A stretch of 64,000 bases of DNA from Pseudomonas muyukensis (GCF_019139535.1 NZ_CP077073.1:1810001-1874000); one strand, 5' to 3'; shown: positions 1-9,297, numbered from the stretch's first letter. The notes: generated by a model not told the origin, from the sequence alone. Translations and numbers: made by a program.

Positions 1-1241
1 TCCACCACGACGATGGCGTCGTCCACCAGCAAGCCGATGGCCAGGACCATGGCGAACATGGTCAGGGTGTTGATGCTGAAGCCGGCGGCGGCGAGGATGC
101 CGAAGGTCCCCAGCAACACCACCGGGACGGTCATGGTGGTGATGATGGTGGCGCGGAAGTTCTGCAGGAACAGGTACATCACCAGGAACACCAGGACCAC
201 GGCCTCGATCAGGGTATGGATCACGCCACTGATCGATTCGGTGACCACCGGGGTGGTGTCGTACGGGAACACCGCCTTGACCCCTGGCGGGAAGAACGGC
301 TCGAGGTCGGCGATGGTCTGGCGCAGGGCCTTGGCGGTATCCAGGGCGTTGGCACCGGTGGCCAGCTTGACCGCCAGGCCCGAGGCCGGGAAGCCGTTGT
401 ACTGCGCGCTGATGGCGTAGTTCTCGCCGCCCAGGCCGACCTGCGCGACATCGCCCAGGCGCACCTGGGAGCCGTCGGCGTTGACCTTGAGCAGGATCTT
501 CTCGAACTGCTCGGCGGTCTGCAGGCGGGTCTTGCCGATGATCGTGGCGTTCAGCTGGGTGCCCGGCAGGGCAGGCAGGCCGCCGAGCTGGCCGGAGGAC
601 ACCTGCACGTTCTGCGCGGCCACCGCGGTGCGCACGTCGACCGGGGTCAGCTGGAACTTGTTCAGCTTGGCCGGATCGAGCCAGATACGCATGGCGTACT
701 GCGCACCGAACACCTGGAAGTCACCCACGCCGGCGGTCCGCGAGATCGGGTCCTGCATGTTGGAGACGATGTAGTTGGCCAGGTCGTCCTTGGTCATGGT
801 GCCGTCTTCGGACACCAGGCCGATCACCAGCAGGAAGTTCTTCACTGCCTTGGTGACGCGGATACCTTGCTGTTGCACTTCCTGCGGCAGCAACGGGGTG
901 GCCAGGTTCAGCTTGTTCTGGACCTGGACCTGCGCCGTGTCGGCGTTGGTGCCCTGCTCGAAGGTGGCGGTGATGGTCATGCTGCCGTCGGAGTTACTTT
1001 CCGAGGAAACATAGCGCAGGTTGTCGATACCGTTGAGCTGCTGCTCGATCACCTGCACCACGGTGTCCTGCACCGTCTGCGCCGAGGCGCCCGGATAGGT
1101 CACGGCGATGGCGATGGCCGGCGGGGCGATGCTCGGGTACTGGTTGATCGGCAGCTTCAGGATCGACAAGGCGCCGACCAGCATGATCACCAGGGCGATC
1201 ACCCAGGCGAAGATCGGGCGATCGATAAAGAACTTCGACAT
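1..1241 (-). CDS. ttgB: RND efflux pump inner-membrane transporter TtgB (N-terminal 413 residues, cut by window edge)
   Basis: Proton-driven inner-membrane pump of the TtgABC tripartite system, which exports antibiotics, flavonoids and aromatic solvents. The reading frame from the ATG at 1241 gives an N-terminus typical of AcrB/MexB (start [14 protein letters not shown]), a first membrane helix, a porter domain, and then the helices preceding the proton relay. The adjacent aspartates essential for proton transfer fall at residues 407-408 ([10 protein letters not shown]), just before the window ends. The start follows the ttgA stop by 3 nt with GGAGT upstream, so the two genes are translationally linked. 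The rest of ttgB and the expected ttgC outer-membrane channel lie outside the window. The distinction from MexB orthologues of other pseudomonads rests on the neighbouring ttgR and its operator. Confidence 0.95.
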   Translation of the reverse strand, partial: MSKFFIDRPIFAWVIALVIMLVGALSILKLPINQYPSIAPPAIAIAVTYPGASAQTVQDTVVQVIEQQLNGIDNLRYVSSESNSDGSMTITATFEQGTNADTAQVQVQNKLNLATPLLPQEVQQQGIRVTKAVKNFLLVIGLVSEDGTMTKDDLANYIVSNMQDPISRTAGVGDFQVFGAQYAMRIWLDPAKLNKFQLTPVDVRTAVAAQNVQVSSGQLGGLPALPGTQLNATIIGKTRLQTAEQFEKILLKVNADGSQVRLGDVAQVGLGGENYAISAQYNGFPASGLAVKLATGANALDTAKALRQTIADLEPFFPPGVKAVFPYDTTPVVTESISGVIHTLIEAVVLVFLVMYLFLQNFRATIITTMTVPVVLLGTFGILAAAGFSINTLTMFAMVLAIGLLVDDAIVVV

Positions 1242-1244
1242 GGT

Positions 1245-2399
1245 TTACTCCGCTTTGGCGTCGGCTTTCGCCGCGCTGGCCTGATCGGGGCTGCCCGGTT
1301 TCTTGACGTTGGTGGCTTCGCTGACCTTGACTTCGACACCAGGGCGCACGAACTGCAGCCCTTCGGTGATCAGACGGTCGCCCGGGTTCAGGCCTTCCTC
1401 GATCAGCCAGTCGCTGCCCAGGGTACGGTTGGCCTTGAGCTGGCGCAGTTCGACCTTGTTTTCCTGGTTGACCACCAGTGCGGTCGGCGCGCCCTTGAGG
1501 TCGCGGGTCACGCCCTGTTGCGGGGCCAGGATGGCGTTGGCATTGACCCCGGCCTTGAGCCGCGCATGCACGAACATGCCGGGCAGCAGGGTGTGGTCGG
1601 GGTTGGGGAAGATTGCGCGCAGGGTCACCGAGCCGGTGGTCTCGTCGACTGCGACCTCGGAGAACTCCAGGCGGCCCTGCTGCTTGAACAGGCTGCCATC
1701 CTCCAGCACCAGCTGCACCTGGGCGGCGTTGTCGCCGGCCTTCTGCAACTGGCCGCTTTCCAGGTCACGGCGCAGCTTGAGCAGCTCGGCGGTGGACTGG
1801 GTGACGTCGACGTAGATCGGGTCGAGCTGCTGGATGGTCGACATGGCGTTGGCCTGGCCATTGCTCACCAGGGCGCCCTCGGTGAATGCGGAGCGCCCGA
1901 TGCGGCCACTGATCGGCGCCAGCACCTTGGTGTAGCGCAGGTCGATCTGGGCGCTCTTGAGGGCGGCCTCGGCCTGCAATCGTTTGGCATTGGCGTCGTC
2001 GTATTCCTGCTTGGACACCGCTTGTTCGTCGATCAGCTGCTTGTAGCGTTCGGCCAGCGAGCGGGTTGCCTGCAGGTTGGCCTGGGCGTTGGCCAGGTTG
2101 GCCTCGTAGACGGCAGGGTCGATCTGGTAGAGCTGCTGCCCTTCCTTGACGTCACTGCCTTCCTTGAACAGGCGCTTGAGAATGATGCCGTTGACCTGTG
2201 GCCGTACCTCGGCCACACGGTAGGCGCTGGTGCGCCCCGGCAGTTCCGAGGTGAGGGTGAAGGCTTGCGGCTGCACGGTGACGACGCCGACCTGAGGAGC
2301 CTGTGGCGCGGGCGCTGCTTCTTCTTTCTTGCAGCCACTGAGCAGGGTTGCCAAAGCCACGGCGGAAACCAGGGCGGATAAGGCTGGCTTGAATTGCAT
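1245..2399 (-). CDS. ttgA: RND efflux periplasmic adaptor lipoprotein TtgA
   Basis: Membrane fusion protein that joins the TtgB pump to the outer-membrane channel. At 384 residues it has the usual AcrA/MexA length. A lipoprotein signal peptide ends in a lipobox (LLSGC, Cys about residue 23), so the mature protein is anchored in the inner membrane. Then follow the barrel-sandwich/lipoyl half motif, an alpha-helical hairpin (about residues 95-165, NLANAQANLQATRSLAERY), the second lipoyl half (VLAPISGRIGRS) and the beta-barrel and membrane-proximal domains. It is the first gene of the ttgAB(C) operon, transcribed from the operator region shared with ttgR. A start at 2399 is supported by GAGGATCCTC just upstream. 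Confidence 0.96.
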   Translation of the reverse strand: MQFKPALSALVSAVALATLLSGCKKEEAAPAPQAPQVGVVTVQPQAFTLTSELPGRTSAYRVAEVRPQVNGIILKRLFKEGSDVKEGQQLYQIDPAVYEANLANAQANLQATRSLAERYKQLIDEQAVSKQEYDDANAKRLQAEAALKSAQIDLRYTKVLAPISGRIGRSAFTEGALVSNGQANAMSTIQQLDPIYVDVTQSTAELLKLRRDLESGQLQKAGDNAAQVQLVLEDGSLFKQQGRLEFSEVAVDETTGSVTLRAIFPNPDHTLLPGMFVHARLKAGVNANAILAPQQGVTRDLKGAPTALVVNQENKVELRQLKANRTLGSDWLIEEGLNPGDRLITEGLQFVRPGVEVKVSEATNVKKPGSPDQASAAKADAKAE

Positions 2400-2502
2400 G
2401 AGGATCCTCGGGTCGCAGGAGCAGGGGAGCTCAAGAATATAAAGGAAGAGTCTTGTCAGAAAAACGCTATCGGGTGGATAAATAGCTTGCTAAGGAATAT
2501 AC

Positions 2503-2524
2503 TTACATTCATGGTTGTTTGTAA
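2503..2524. promoter_or_regulatory. TtgR operator in the ttgA-ttgR intergenic region
   Basis: The divergent 258-bp region between ttgA and ttgR holds an interrupted palindrome with arms TTACA and TGTAA separated by 12 bp. Arms, centre and flanks match, from memory, the published TtgR-protected site of P. putida. TtgR dimers are known to bind here and repress both promoters, with release by flavonoids, chloramphenicol and other effectors. The overlapping promoter elements were not mapped base by base. Confidence 0.85.
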
Positions 2525-2657
2525 ATACCGCAGGTGTGTCGTGAGTGACCACCGCGGATCGCTCACATTTACCCGGGTGAGGCCCTGAAAGAGGCGACCC
2601 CCGGCCTGATTCCCGCCCGCCACGTGGGCGCGCGGGGCCTGATGAGGTTGTACTGCC

Positions 2658-3290
2658 ATGGTCCGTCGAACCAAAGAGGAAGCCCAGGAAACCCGCGCCC
2701 AGATCATCGAGGCGGCGGAAAGGGCCTTCTACAAGCGCGGTGTCGCGCGTACCACCCTGGCCGATATCGCCGAGCTCGCCGGGGTGACCCGCGGGGCGAT
2801 CTACTGGCACTTCAGCAACAAGGCCGACCTGGTGCAGGCGCTGCTCGACAGCCTGCACGAGACCCATGACCACCTGGCCCGAGCCAGTGAAAGCGAGGAT
2901 GAACTCGACCCGCTTGGTTGCATGCGCAAGCTCCTGCTGCAAGTGTTCAACGAGCTGGTGCTCGATGCCCGGACCCGGCGTATCAATGAAATCCTGCACC
3001 ACAAGTGCGAATTTACCGATGACATGTGCGAGATTCGCCAGCAGCGCCAGGGCGCGGTGCTCGATTGCCACGAAGGCATCGCCCTGACCATGGGCAATGC
3101 CGTACGCCGTGGCCAGTTGCCGGCCGACCTGGACACCGACCGGGCGGCCGTGGCGATCTTCGCCTATGTCGATGGCCTGATCGGGCGCTGGTTGCTGCTG
3201 CCGGAAAGCTTCGACCTGCTGGGCGATGTCGAGAAATGGGTCGACACCGGGCTGGATATGCTGCGCTTGAGCCCCAGCTTGCGCAAATGA
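2658..3290 (+). CDS. ttgR: TetR-family repressor TtgR
   Basis: Repressor of the ttgABC efflux operon and of itself. It has 210 residues, with an N-terminal TetR helix-turn-helix (about residues 10-55; [20 protein letters not shown]) and an all-helical ligand-binding domain. It begins [15 protein letters not shown], as in TtgR/AcrR-type repressors. It is divergent from ttgA with the operator between them. The ORF ends 60 bp before a perfect long palindrome that lies in the convergent gap with the next gene. Confidence 0.96.
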   Translation: MVRRTKEEAQETRAQIIEAAERAFYKRGVARTTLADIAELAGVTRGAIYWHFSNKADLVQALLDSLHETHDHLARASESEDELDPLGCMRKLLLQVFNELVLDARTRRINEILHHKCEFTDDMCEIRQQRQGAVLDCHEGIALTMGNAVRRGQLPADLDTDRAAVAIFAYVDGLIGRWLLLPESFDLLGDVEKWVDTGLDMLRLSPSLRK

Positions 3291-3350
3291 CAGTTTGTGA
3301 AGGATTGTGAGGGAGTGTTTCCTCCATTCATTAAGTGAAGATTACGCTTG

Positions 3351-3424
3351 ACCCTGTAGGCGCCAGCCTTGCTGGCGAAGCGATCTCAAGGGCGCTTCGC
3401 CAGCAAGGCTGGCGCCTACAGGGT
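3351..3424. repeat. Perfect 32-bp inverted repeat (REP/BIME-like hairpin) between convergent genes
   Basis: Arms 3351-3382 and 3393-3424 are exact reverse complements of 32 bp around a 10-bp loop. The arms contain the GTAGGCGCCAGCC and GCTGGCGAAGCG blocks of Pseudomonas REP elements. It lies between the 3' ends of ttgR and the exporter gene, where it could stop transcription from both sides, although no T-tract is evident. Confidence 0.85.
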
Positions 3425-3435
3425 TTTATGGGGGC

Positions 3436-4872
3436 CTAATGGCCACGCAGTTGCCGGTCTGGCAATGCCAGGGCCGCGAGCAGGCCAATCAGCGAGGCCC
3501 CCGCGCTCGCCAGCAACAGATACCTGAACGTTTCCAGCAGCCGGGCCTGGGTCGCTGGATCCGCCTCACCAGCCTTGAGGCTGCCCAGCATCTCGAATCC
3601 ACCTTGATGAAGCAGCGCCAACAACAGGCTGGACATGCACGCCACGCCCATCGCCCCACCCAGCGAGCGGAACAGGTTGGTGGTGCTGGTGGCCACGCCG
3701 ATATCCTTCATGTCCACCGCGTTCTGCGTGCCCACCAGCGAAGTGGGGAACTGCAACCCGCAGGCAATTCCGGTCAGCAACATGAACAGCGCGCTTAACA
3801 GGGCGGATTGCGGTGGCGTCAGGGCCATGGCGGCGATGGTCACTGGCATCAGGAGGGCGCCGGCCAGGATCTGCGGTTTGTAGCGCCCGGTACGGCTGGT
3901 CATGCGCCCGCCGGTGAAGGCGCCAATCGGCAAACCCATGGCCAGGGGCAACAGGTGCAACGCCGCGATGTCGGCACCGGCGCCGGTGATGCTCTGATAG
4001 CGCAGCGGCATCAGCATGCTCAGCGAGATCGACTGGAAACTGGCGAAAAAGATCACGCACCAGCACAGCACCGCGACTCGGTTGCCGAACAGTGCCAGGG
4101 GCAGCAGGGGCTCGCGGCAGCGCCGCTCATGGGCCACCAACAGCAGCAGGCCGAGCGCGGCGCAGCCCAGCAGCACCAGCACCTGGGATGACAGCCAGGC
4201 CTGGCCCTGGCCGACCAGGGTGATGCCCAGCAGCAGGCTGCCCAGGCCGATGATCATCAGTAGCGCGCCCAGGTAGTCCACCTGCGCCTTGCGCCGTTGC
4301 ACCGCCAGCCCGTCCAGCGCCTGGTGGATCACCCACAGGGCGACCAGGCCCAGGGGCAGGTTGACCCAGAACACCCAGCGCCAGGACAGGTATTCGGTCA
4401 GCCAGCCGCCCAGCACCGGCCCGGCGACGCTGGCCAGGGCGTACATGCTGCTGAAATAGCCCTGGTAGCGGCCGCGCTCGCGGGGGGGAACGTAGTCGCC
4501 GATGATCGCCTGGCTCACCGAGACCATGCCGCCGGCACCGATGCCCTGGAGCACCCGGGCCAGCACCAGTTGCGGCATGTCCTGGGCCAGGGCGCAGGCG
4601 ATCGAGGCCAGGGTGAACAGCGCGGTACCGGTGAGGATCATGCGCCGCCGTCCATACAGGTCGCCAAGCTTGCCGTAGATCGGTACGGCGATGGTCATGG
4701 CCACCAGGTAGCCGGAAATCACCCAGGCCAGCAGGCCGACGTCGTCGAACTGCGCGGAAATCGCCGGCATGGACACGGCGACGATGGTCTGGTCGAGGGC
4801 GCCGAGGAAGATCGCCAGCATCAGGGCGGTCAGGACACGGCGCAGGACGGTGGGGGGCAGGGCGGCGGTCAC
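3436..4872 (-). CDS. DHA2-family MFS multidrug exporter (EmrB/QacA type)
   Basis: Predicted proton-coupled inner-membrane drug exporter of 478 residues with about 14 hydrophobic segments, as in the 14-helix DHA2 branch. Visible motifs are LDQTIVAVSMPAI in helix 1 (motif D1), GKLGDLYGRRRM in the first cytoplasmic loop (motif A), and LQGIGAGGMVS then VAGPVLGG (motif C, typical of antiporters). No EmrA-like adaptor is adjacent, so it probably works alone. The substrate cannot be predicted. The start at 4872 agrees with the helix-1 distance. Some 65 bp upstream is a dyad that could bind a regulator. Confidence 0.88.
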   Translation of the reverse strand: MTAALPPTVLRRVLTALMLAIFLGALDQTIVAVSMPAISAQFDDVGLLAWVISGYLVAMTIAVPIYGKLGDLYGRRRMILTGTALFTLASIACALAQDMPQLVLARVLQGIGAGGMVSVSQAIIGDYVPPRERGRYQGYFSSMYALASVAGPVLGGWLTEYLSWRWVFWVNLPLGLVALWVIHQALDGLAVQRRKAQVDYLGALLMIIGLGSLLLGITLVGQGQAWLSSQVLVLLGCAALGLLLLVAHERRCREPLLPLALFGNRVAVLCWCVIFFASFQSISLSMLMPLRYQSITGAGADIAALHLLPLAMGLPIGAFTGGRMTSRTGRYKPQILAGALLMPVTIAAMALTPPQSALLSALFMLLTGIACGLQFPTSLVGTQNAVDMKDIGVATSTTNLFRSLGGAMGVACMSSLLLALLHQGGFEMLGSLKAGEADPATQARLLETFRYLLLASAGASLIGLLAALALPDRQLRGH

Positions 4873-5242
4873 TGGGGGTCCTTGTTGTCATCGCGGGTGA
4901 CGTGGAGGCGGGCTTCAGCGTCGAGGATTGTACCCTGAGTTAGATAGCTTCCTATGTACTAAATGCATCCCCTATGCAAGATCGGCATTGGCGCATTCAT
5001 CCAGCGCTGCTTGGCCCCGTGCTATCGTGCCGGGGCCGCAGAGGCTGAAATCCGGGGGCTGCACCAGCTTGGTGCAACTATTTGCCACAGGGTTTCGCGT
5101 CGCTGTATGTCCACACCTTCTATTCCTCTGCCTGCATGTCGAGCATGACCGCCCTGATGGCGACGGTTGGAACAGTCAGGTAGACCCGAACCAGGGGTCG
5201 GTTGTCAGCCGTTCAACATTTCTTATTACCAGCGGAGTGATC
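4873..5242. other. 370-bp intergenic region between divergent genes
   Basis: No convincing gene is present: an open frame runs in from the downstream enzyme, but it has no ribosome-binding site and is absent from that family. The region must hold the promoters of the exporter (minus strand) and the decarboxylase-like enzyme (plus strand). The only structured site I see is the dyad at 4940-4962. Confidence 0.6.
4940..4962. promoter_or_regulatory. Candidate operator dyad upstream of the MFS exporter
   Basis: A 23-bp interrupted palindrome with outer arms TTAG/CTAA and inner arms ATAG/CTAT lies 68 bp upstream of the exporter start. Its size and A/T-rich arms fit a MarR- or TetR-type dimer, but no such regulator gene is adjacent, so this is inference. 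Confidence 0.4.
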
Positions 5243-6112
5243 ATGCCCAAGGCTTCCCACCACGATCTGCGTTTTGCCTTCCGCGAACTGCTCGCGTCCG
5301 GTTCGTGCTATCACACCGCGTCGGTCTTCGACCCGATGTCCGCGCGTATCGCTGCCGACCTGGGCTTTGAAGTCGGCATCCTCGGCGGCTCGGTTGCTTC
5401 GTTGCAGGTGCTGGCCGCGCCGGACTTCGCCTTGATCACCCTGAGCGAGTTCGTCGAGCAGGCCACCCGCATCGGCCGTGTCGCCCAGTTGCCGGTGCTG
5501 GCCGACGCCGACCACGGCTACGGCAATGCGCTCAATGTGATGCGCACGGTGATCGAGCTGGAGCGCGCCGGCGTTGCTGCGCTGACCATCGAGGACACCC
5601 TGCTGCCAGCGCAGTTCGGGCGCAAGTCCACCGACCTGATCTCGGTCGAGGAGGGCGTCGGCAAGATTCGCGCGGCGCTGGAGGCGCGGGTCGACTCGGC
5701 GCTGGCGATCATCGCCCGAACCAACGCCGGCGTACTGACCACCGAGGAGATCATCGTCCGCACCCAGAGTTACCAGAAGGCCGGTGCCGATGGCATCTGC
5801 ATGGTAGGGGTGAAGGATTTCGAGCAGTTGGAGCAGATCAGCGAGCACCTGAGCGTGCCGCTGATGCTGGTCACCTACGCCAATCCCAACCTGCGCGACG
5901 ACGAGCGCCTGGCGCGCCTGGGCGTGCGCATCGTGGTCGACGGCCATGCCGCCTACTTCGCCGCGATCAAGGCCACCTACGACTGCCTGCGTTTGCAGCG
6001 CGGCCAGCAGAACAAGTCTGAAAACCTCAACGCCACCGAGCTGTCGCACACCTACACCCAACCTGAGGATTACATCCGCTGGGCCAAGGAGTACATGAGC
6101 GTCGAGGAGTGA
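5243..6112 (+). CDS. Oxaloacetate decarboxylase-like protein (isocitrate lyase/PEP mutase superfamily)
   Basis: 289-residue TIM-barrel enzyme of the PEP mutase/isocitrate lyase superfamily, closest by eye to the Pseudomonas oxaloacetate decarboxylase family (PA4872 type, about 287 residues). Seen: the phosphate/oxyanion-loop region [11 protein letters not shown], metal-binding DADHGYGN, the [13 protein letters not shown] segment and IIARTNAG. It lacks the KKCGH loop of true isocitrate lyase. It likely converts oxaloacetate to pyruvate with Mg2+. The frame is open from 4928, but the ATG at 5243 is chosen because it carries AGCGGAGTGA upstream and matches family length. It is followed by the REP array. 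Confidence 0.85.
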   Translation: MPKASHHDLRFAFRELLASGSCYHTASVFDPMSARIAADLGFEVGILGGSVASLQVLAAPDFALITLSEFVEQATRIGRVAQLPVLADADHGYGNALNVMRTVIELERAGVAALTIEDTLLPAQFGRKSTDLISVEEGVGKIRAALEARVDSALAIIARTNAGVLTTEEIIVRTQSYQKAGADGICMVGVKDFEQLEQISEHLSVPLMLVTYANPNLRDDERLARLGVRIVVDGHAAYFAAIKATYDCLRLQRGQQNKSENLNATELSHTYTQPEDYIRWAKEYMSVEE

Positions 6113-6144
6113 TCGGCGTCTCCTACGATACCTGACCATCCCGC

Positions 6145-6755
6145 CTAGGCGCCGGCTTGCCGGCGAACACCGGCGCAGCCGGTGCCATCCACTGCGTCGC
6201 CTGGTTCGCCAGCAAGCTGGCTCCTACCGGGCAATGCCAGGCCGAAAACAGCGTAGGAGCCGGCTTGCCGGCGAACACCGGCGCAGCCGGTGCCATCCTC
6301 CGCGTCGCTTGCTTCGCCAGCAAGCTGGCTCCTACGGCCATTGCAGGTCGCAGACGGTGTAGGAGCCGGCTTGCCGGCGAACACCGGCGCAGCCGGTGCC
6401 ATCCAGCACGTCGCTTGCTTCGCCAGCAAGCTGGCTCCTCCGGGCATTGCAGGTCGCAGACGGCGTAGGCGCCGGCTTGCCGGCGAACACCGGCGCAGCC
6501 GGTGCCATCCTCCGCGTCGCTTGCTTCGCCAGCAAGCTGGCTACGGGCATTGCAGGTCGCAGACGGCGTAGGAGCCGGCCTTGCCGGCGAACACCGGCGC
6601 AGCCGGTGCCATCCACCGCGTCGCTTGCTTCGCCAGCAAGCTGGCTCCTACCGGGCAATCCCAGGCCGAAAACAGCGTAGGAGCCGGCCTTGCCGGCGAA
6701 CACCGGCGTTGCCGGTGCCATCCACCGCGTTGCCGGTTCGCCAGCAAGCTGGCTA
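6145..6755. repeat. Tandem REP/BIME array, six units of about 106 bp
   Basis: Units start near 6145, 6253, 6359, 6465, 6568 and 6677. Each unit pairs a forward element (GTAGGAGCCGGCTTGCCGGC then ACACCGGCGCAGCCGGTG) with an inverted one (TTCGCCAGCAAGCTGGCTCC), so each can fold into a cruciform or hairpin. Linkers are mostly variants of a short TTGCAGGTCGCAGACGG-type sequence, which suggests local duplication. The last unit runs into the stop codon of the LysR gene at 6753. Open frames in every direction across the array are artefacts of its 3-fold-compatible repeats. Confidence 0.93.
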
Positions 6756-7664
6756 CAGGCCGAGTCCCTGGTCCCAGGCGGGTTCGTCGGTGAACCGCTG
6801 GGCGAGAAAGTCCAGCATGCTGCGCAAGGTCGCCGGCATGTGCTTGCGCGAGGTGTACACCGCGTTGAGCGTCAGCTCCCGCGGCTTGGCCTCGGGCAGC
6901 AGGCGTACCAGCTCGCCGCTGCGCAACGCCGCCGCGGCCTGGTAGGTCGGCAGCATGGCGATGCCGGCGCTGGCCAGCGCGGCCTTTTGCAGGGTCATGG
7001 CCTCGTTGGCGCTGATATTGCCCTGTACCGGCACGGCGATGGTCTGCCCATTCACCTCGAAGTGCCACAGGCCGTGACCGAAATAGGCATGGGTCAGGCA
7101 GTTGTGCTGGCTCAACGCCTCGACCCGCTCCGGCGTGCCGTGCTCGCGCAGGTAGGCGGGGCTGGCGCAAATCACCGAACGGCACACGCTCAGGCGCCGG
7201 GCGATCAGGTTGGGGTCGATGTCGTTGCTGGTGCGGATGGCCAAGTCGATGCGCTCTTCCACCAGGTTGACGGTGCGGTCGAGCATCTGCAGCTCTACTT
7301 TTACCCCGGGATAGCACTTTACATAGGCGGCCAGGGCGTCCACCAACTGCGCCTGGCCGAACGAGGTGCTGACGCTGATGCGCAGCTCGCCGCGGGGCGC
7401 GGCATCGGGTTGGCGCACGGCGCTTTGCAGGTCGCCGGCCAGCTCCAGCATCTGCCGGCAGCGCGGCAGGGTTTCCTGGCCGGCGGCGGTCAGGCTGAGC
7501 TTGCGCGTGGTGCGCTGCATCAGGCGCGCGCCAACCCAGTCCTCCAGCTCGGCCAGGTAGCGTGAGATCACGGGCCTGGAAAGTGCCAGGTGATCGGCTG
7601 CGGCCGACTGGCTGCCGAGGTCGACGACGGTGACGAAGACGCGCATGGCGTTGAGACGGTCCAT
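6753..7664 (-). CDS. LysR-family transcriptional regulator
   Basis: 303-residue regulator with an N-terminal winged HTH (MDRLNAMRVFVTVVDLGS start, LSRPVISRYLAELE recognition region, residues about 1-60) and a C-terminal periplasmic-binding-protein-like effector domain. It belongs to the DsdA/AaeR-like group often found beside a divergent target. It is divergent from the metallo-beta-lactamase-fold gene at 7770 with 105 bp between them, so that gene and the NAD(P)-binding protein after it are the likely targets. The effector is unknown. Its stop codon lies at the edge of the REP array. Confidence 0.92.
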   Translation of the reverse strand: MDRLNAMRVFVTVVDLGSQSAAADHLALSRPVISRYLAELEDWVGARLMQRTTRKLSLTAAGQETLPRCRQMLELAGDLQSAVRQPDAAPRGELRISVSTSFGQAQLVDALAAYVKCYPGVKVELQMLDRTVNLVEERIDLAIRTSNDIDPNLIARRLSVCRSVICASPAYLREHGTPERVEALSQHNCLTHAYFGHGLWHFEVNGQTIAVPVQGNISANEAMTLQKAALASAGIAMLPTYQAAAALRSGELVRLLPEAKPRELTLNAVYTSRKHMPATLRSMLDFLAQRFTDEPAWDQGLGL

Positions 7665-7769
7665 GATTTGCCCGCTTTCAGAAACAAACTATGTTGCAGC
7701 ATCGCATTTTTTGTATTGGTTCGGGCAACTAAGCTGTGTTCCATCTTTCCCGCACACAGGATTGCCCCA

Positions 7770-8645
7770 ATGTCGCTCTTCACTCCGCTGCGTGGCCTGC
7801 TGCTGGCCTGCGTTACCCTGGCGGGCCAGGCCATGGCCGCCGAACCGCTCAAGCTCGAAGTCTACAACCCTGGCCACGAGGCGATCTTCCCGGTCAGCTC
7901 GGTGATCGTCAGTGGCGCCCATGATGCCATCCTGGTCGATGCCCAGTTCGGCAAGGCCCAGGCCGAGCAGGTGGTCGAACGCCTGCGTGCCAGTGGCAAG
8001 CAGCTGACCACCATCTATGTCAGCCATGGCGACCCGGACTACTACTTTGGCCTGGACACCGTCACCCAGGCCTTCCCCAAGGCCCGGGTGGTCGCCTCGG
8101 CCGCCACCGTGGCGCACATTCGCCAGACCATGGACGCCAAGCTGGCCTACTGGGGCCCGCAGATGGGCGCCGACAAGCCGGCCAAGCTGGTGGTTCCGCA
8201 GGTGCTCGCCGGCAATCGCCTGGAGCTCGAAGGCCAGGCCCTGGAGGTCGTGGGCCTGGATGGCCCGCAGCCGGACCGCAGCTTCGTCTGGATTCCTTCG
8301 ATCAAGGCCGTGGTCGGTGGCGTGGTGGTTGCCGAGCACATCCACGTGTGGATGGCCGACACCCAGACCGCGCAATCCCATGCCGACTGGCTGGGCACCC
8401 TGGGCAAGATCGAGCAACTTAAGCCGCGCACCGTGGTACCGGGCCATTACCTGGGCGACAGCAGCCGTTCGCTGGCCGCCGTGCGCTTCACCGCAGGCTA
8501 CATTGGTGATTTCGATGCCGAAGCCGCCAAGGCTGCCAATGCCGACGCGCTGATCGCGGCGATGAAAAAGCGTTACCCGGGCCTGGCCGACGAAAGCTCC
8601 CTGGAGCTGGGCGCCAAGGTCGCCAAGGGCGAGATGAAGTGGTAA
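7770..8645 (+). CDS. Periplasmic MBL-fold protein with altered metal-binding motif
   Basis: 291 residues with a cleavable signal peptide (about residues 1-23, ending GQAMAA). The metallo-beta-lactamase fold is suggested by strand LVDAQFG, the SHGDPDYYFG loop at residues 85-94, and VVPGHYLGD near the C-terminus. The canonical HxHxDH signature reads HxDxDY here (His86, Asp88, Asp90, Tyr91), so two usual zinc ligands are changed. It may bind one metal, use other ligands or be non-hydrolytic. The ATG at 7770 gives the signal peptide at the N-terminus; an in-frame open region upstream has no such support. It is in tandem with the next gene (29-bp gap). Confidence 0.75.
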   Translation: MSLFTPLRGLLLACVTLAGQAMAAEPLKLEVYNPGHEAIFPVSSVIVSGAHDAILVDAQFGKAQAEQVVERLRASGKQLTTIYVSHGDPDYYFGLDTVTQAFPKARVVASAATVAHIRQTMDAKLAYWGPQMGADKPAKLVVPQVLAGNRLELEGQALEVVGLDGPQPDRSFVWIPSIKAVVGGVVVAEHIHVWMADTQTAQSHADWLGTLGKIEQLKPRTVVPGHYLGDSSRSLAAVRFTAGYIGDFDAEAAKAANADALIAAMKKRYPGLADESSLELGAKVAKGEMKW

Positions 8646-8674
8646 CCCCCTTTCAACCTGTTGGAGTGTTTTCC

Positions 8675-9289
8675 ATGAGCAAGATCGCAATCATCGGCGC
8701 CACCGGGCGTGCCGGCAGCCAGTTGCTGGAAGAGGCCCTGCGCCGCGGGCACAGTGTGGTCGCCATCGCCCGTGACCCTTCCTCGTTGCAAGGCCGCGCC
8801 GGGGTGACGGCCAAGGCCCTGGATGCCAAGGACAGCGCCGCCTTGCAGGCGGCGGTCAGTGGCTGCGACGCGGTGCTCAGCGCGGCGCATTTCGCCACGA
8901 TCGAGCCGCAGGCGATCATCGCGCCGGTCAAGGCGGCTGGGGTCAAGCGCCTGCTGGTGGTCGGTGGCGCCGGCAGCCTGCTGCTGCCGTCCGGGCAACG
9001 GGTGATCGACAGCCCGGACTTCCCCGAGGCCTACAAGGCCGAGGCCAGTGCCGGTGTGGGCTTTCTCGAGGCGTTGCGCCAGGAGGCCGAGCTGGACTGG
9101 ACCTTCCTGTCACCGTCGGCGGAGTTCGTCGACGGTGGGCGCACGGGGCATTACACCCTGGGCAAGGATCACCTGCTGATCGGGGCCGATGGTCGTAGCT
9201 GGATCAGCTTTGCCGACTACGCCATCGCGATGCTCGACGAGCTGGAGCAACCGGCGCACGCGCGAGCGCGCTTCACCGTCGGCTACTGA
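8675..9289 (+). CDS. NAD(P)-binding Rossmann protein (atypical SDR, NmrA/YwnB-like)
   Basis: 204-residue single-domain Rossmann protein. The N-terminal dinucleotide-binding motif IIGATGRAGSQ (GxxGxxG, residues 5-13) is followed by acidic/basic positions (ARDPSSL) that favour NADPH. The later segments VVGGAGSLLL and TFLSPSAEF resemble biliverdin-reductase-B/YwnB-like atypical short-chain reductases, which lack the YxxxK catalytic pair, and I do not see that pair here. TTGGAGTG upstream of the ATG at 8675 sets the start. It is probably co-transcribed with the MBL-fold gene and controlled by the divergent LysR protein. The substrate is unknown. Confidence 0.82.
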   Translation: MSKIAIIGATGRAGSQLLEEALRRGHSVVAIARDPSSLQGRAGVTAKALDAKDSAALQAAVSGCDAVLSAAHFATIEPQAIIAPVKAAGVKRLLVVGGAGSLLLPSGQRVIDSPDFPEAYKAEASAGVGFLEALRQEAELDWTFLSPSAEFVDGGRTGHYTLGKDHLLIGADGRSWISFADYAIAMLDELEQPAHARARFTVGY

Positions 9290-9297
9290 CCGCGACC

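Noticed and set aside
216..2381. 721-codon open frame on the plus strand across ttgA
   Set aside because: It is the antisense shadow of ttgA/ttgB in high-GC DNA. Its composition is Gly/Gln/Val/His-rich and it matches no family.
3351..3424. CRISPR-like repeat at any of the REP palindromes
   Set aside because: The units are palindromic and tandem without unique spacers of 30-40 bp, and no cas gene is present.
4928..5242. 105-residue N-terminal extension of the decarboxylase-like enzyme
   Set aside because: No ribosome-binding site, absent from the family length, and it lies over the regulatory region. The ATG at 5243 has one.
6157..6945. Several open frames with repeated PANTGAAGAI-type peptides at 6.1-6.9 kb and again at 46.2-46.8 kb
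   Set aside because: They are translations of the REP arrays; the repeats read open in most frames and have no start signals.
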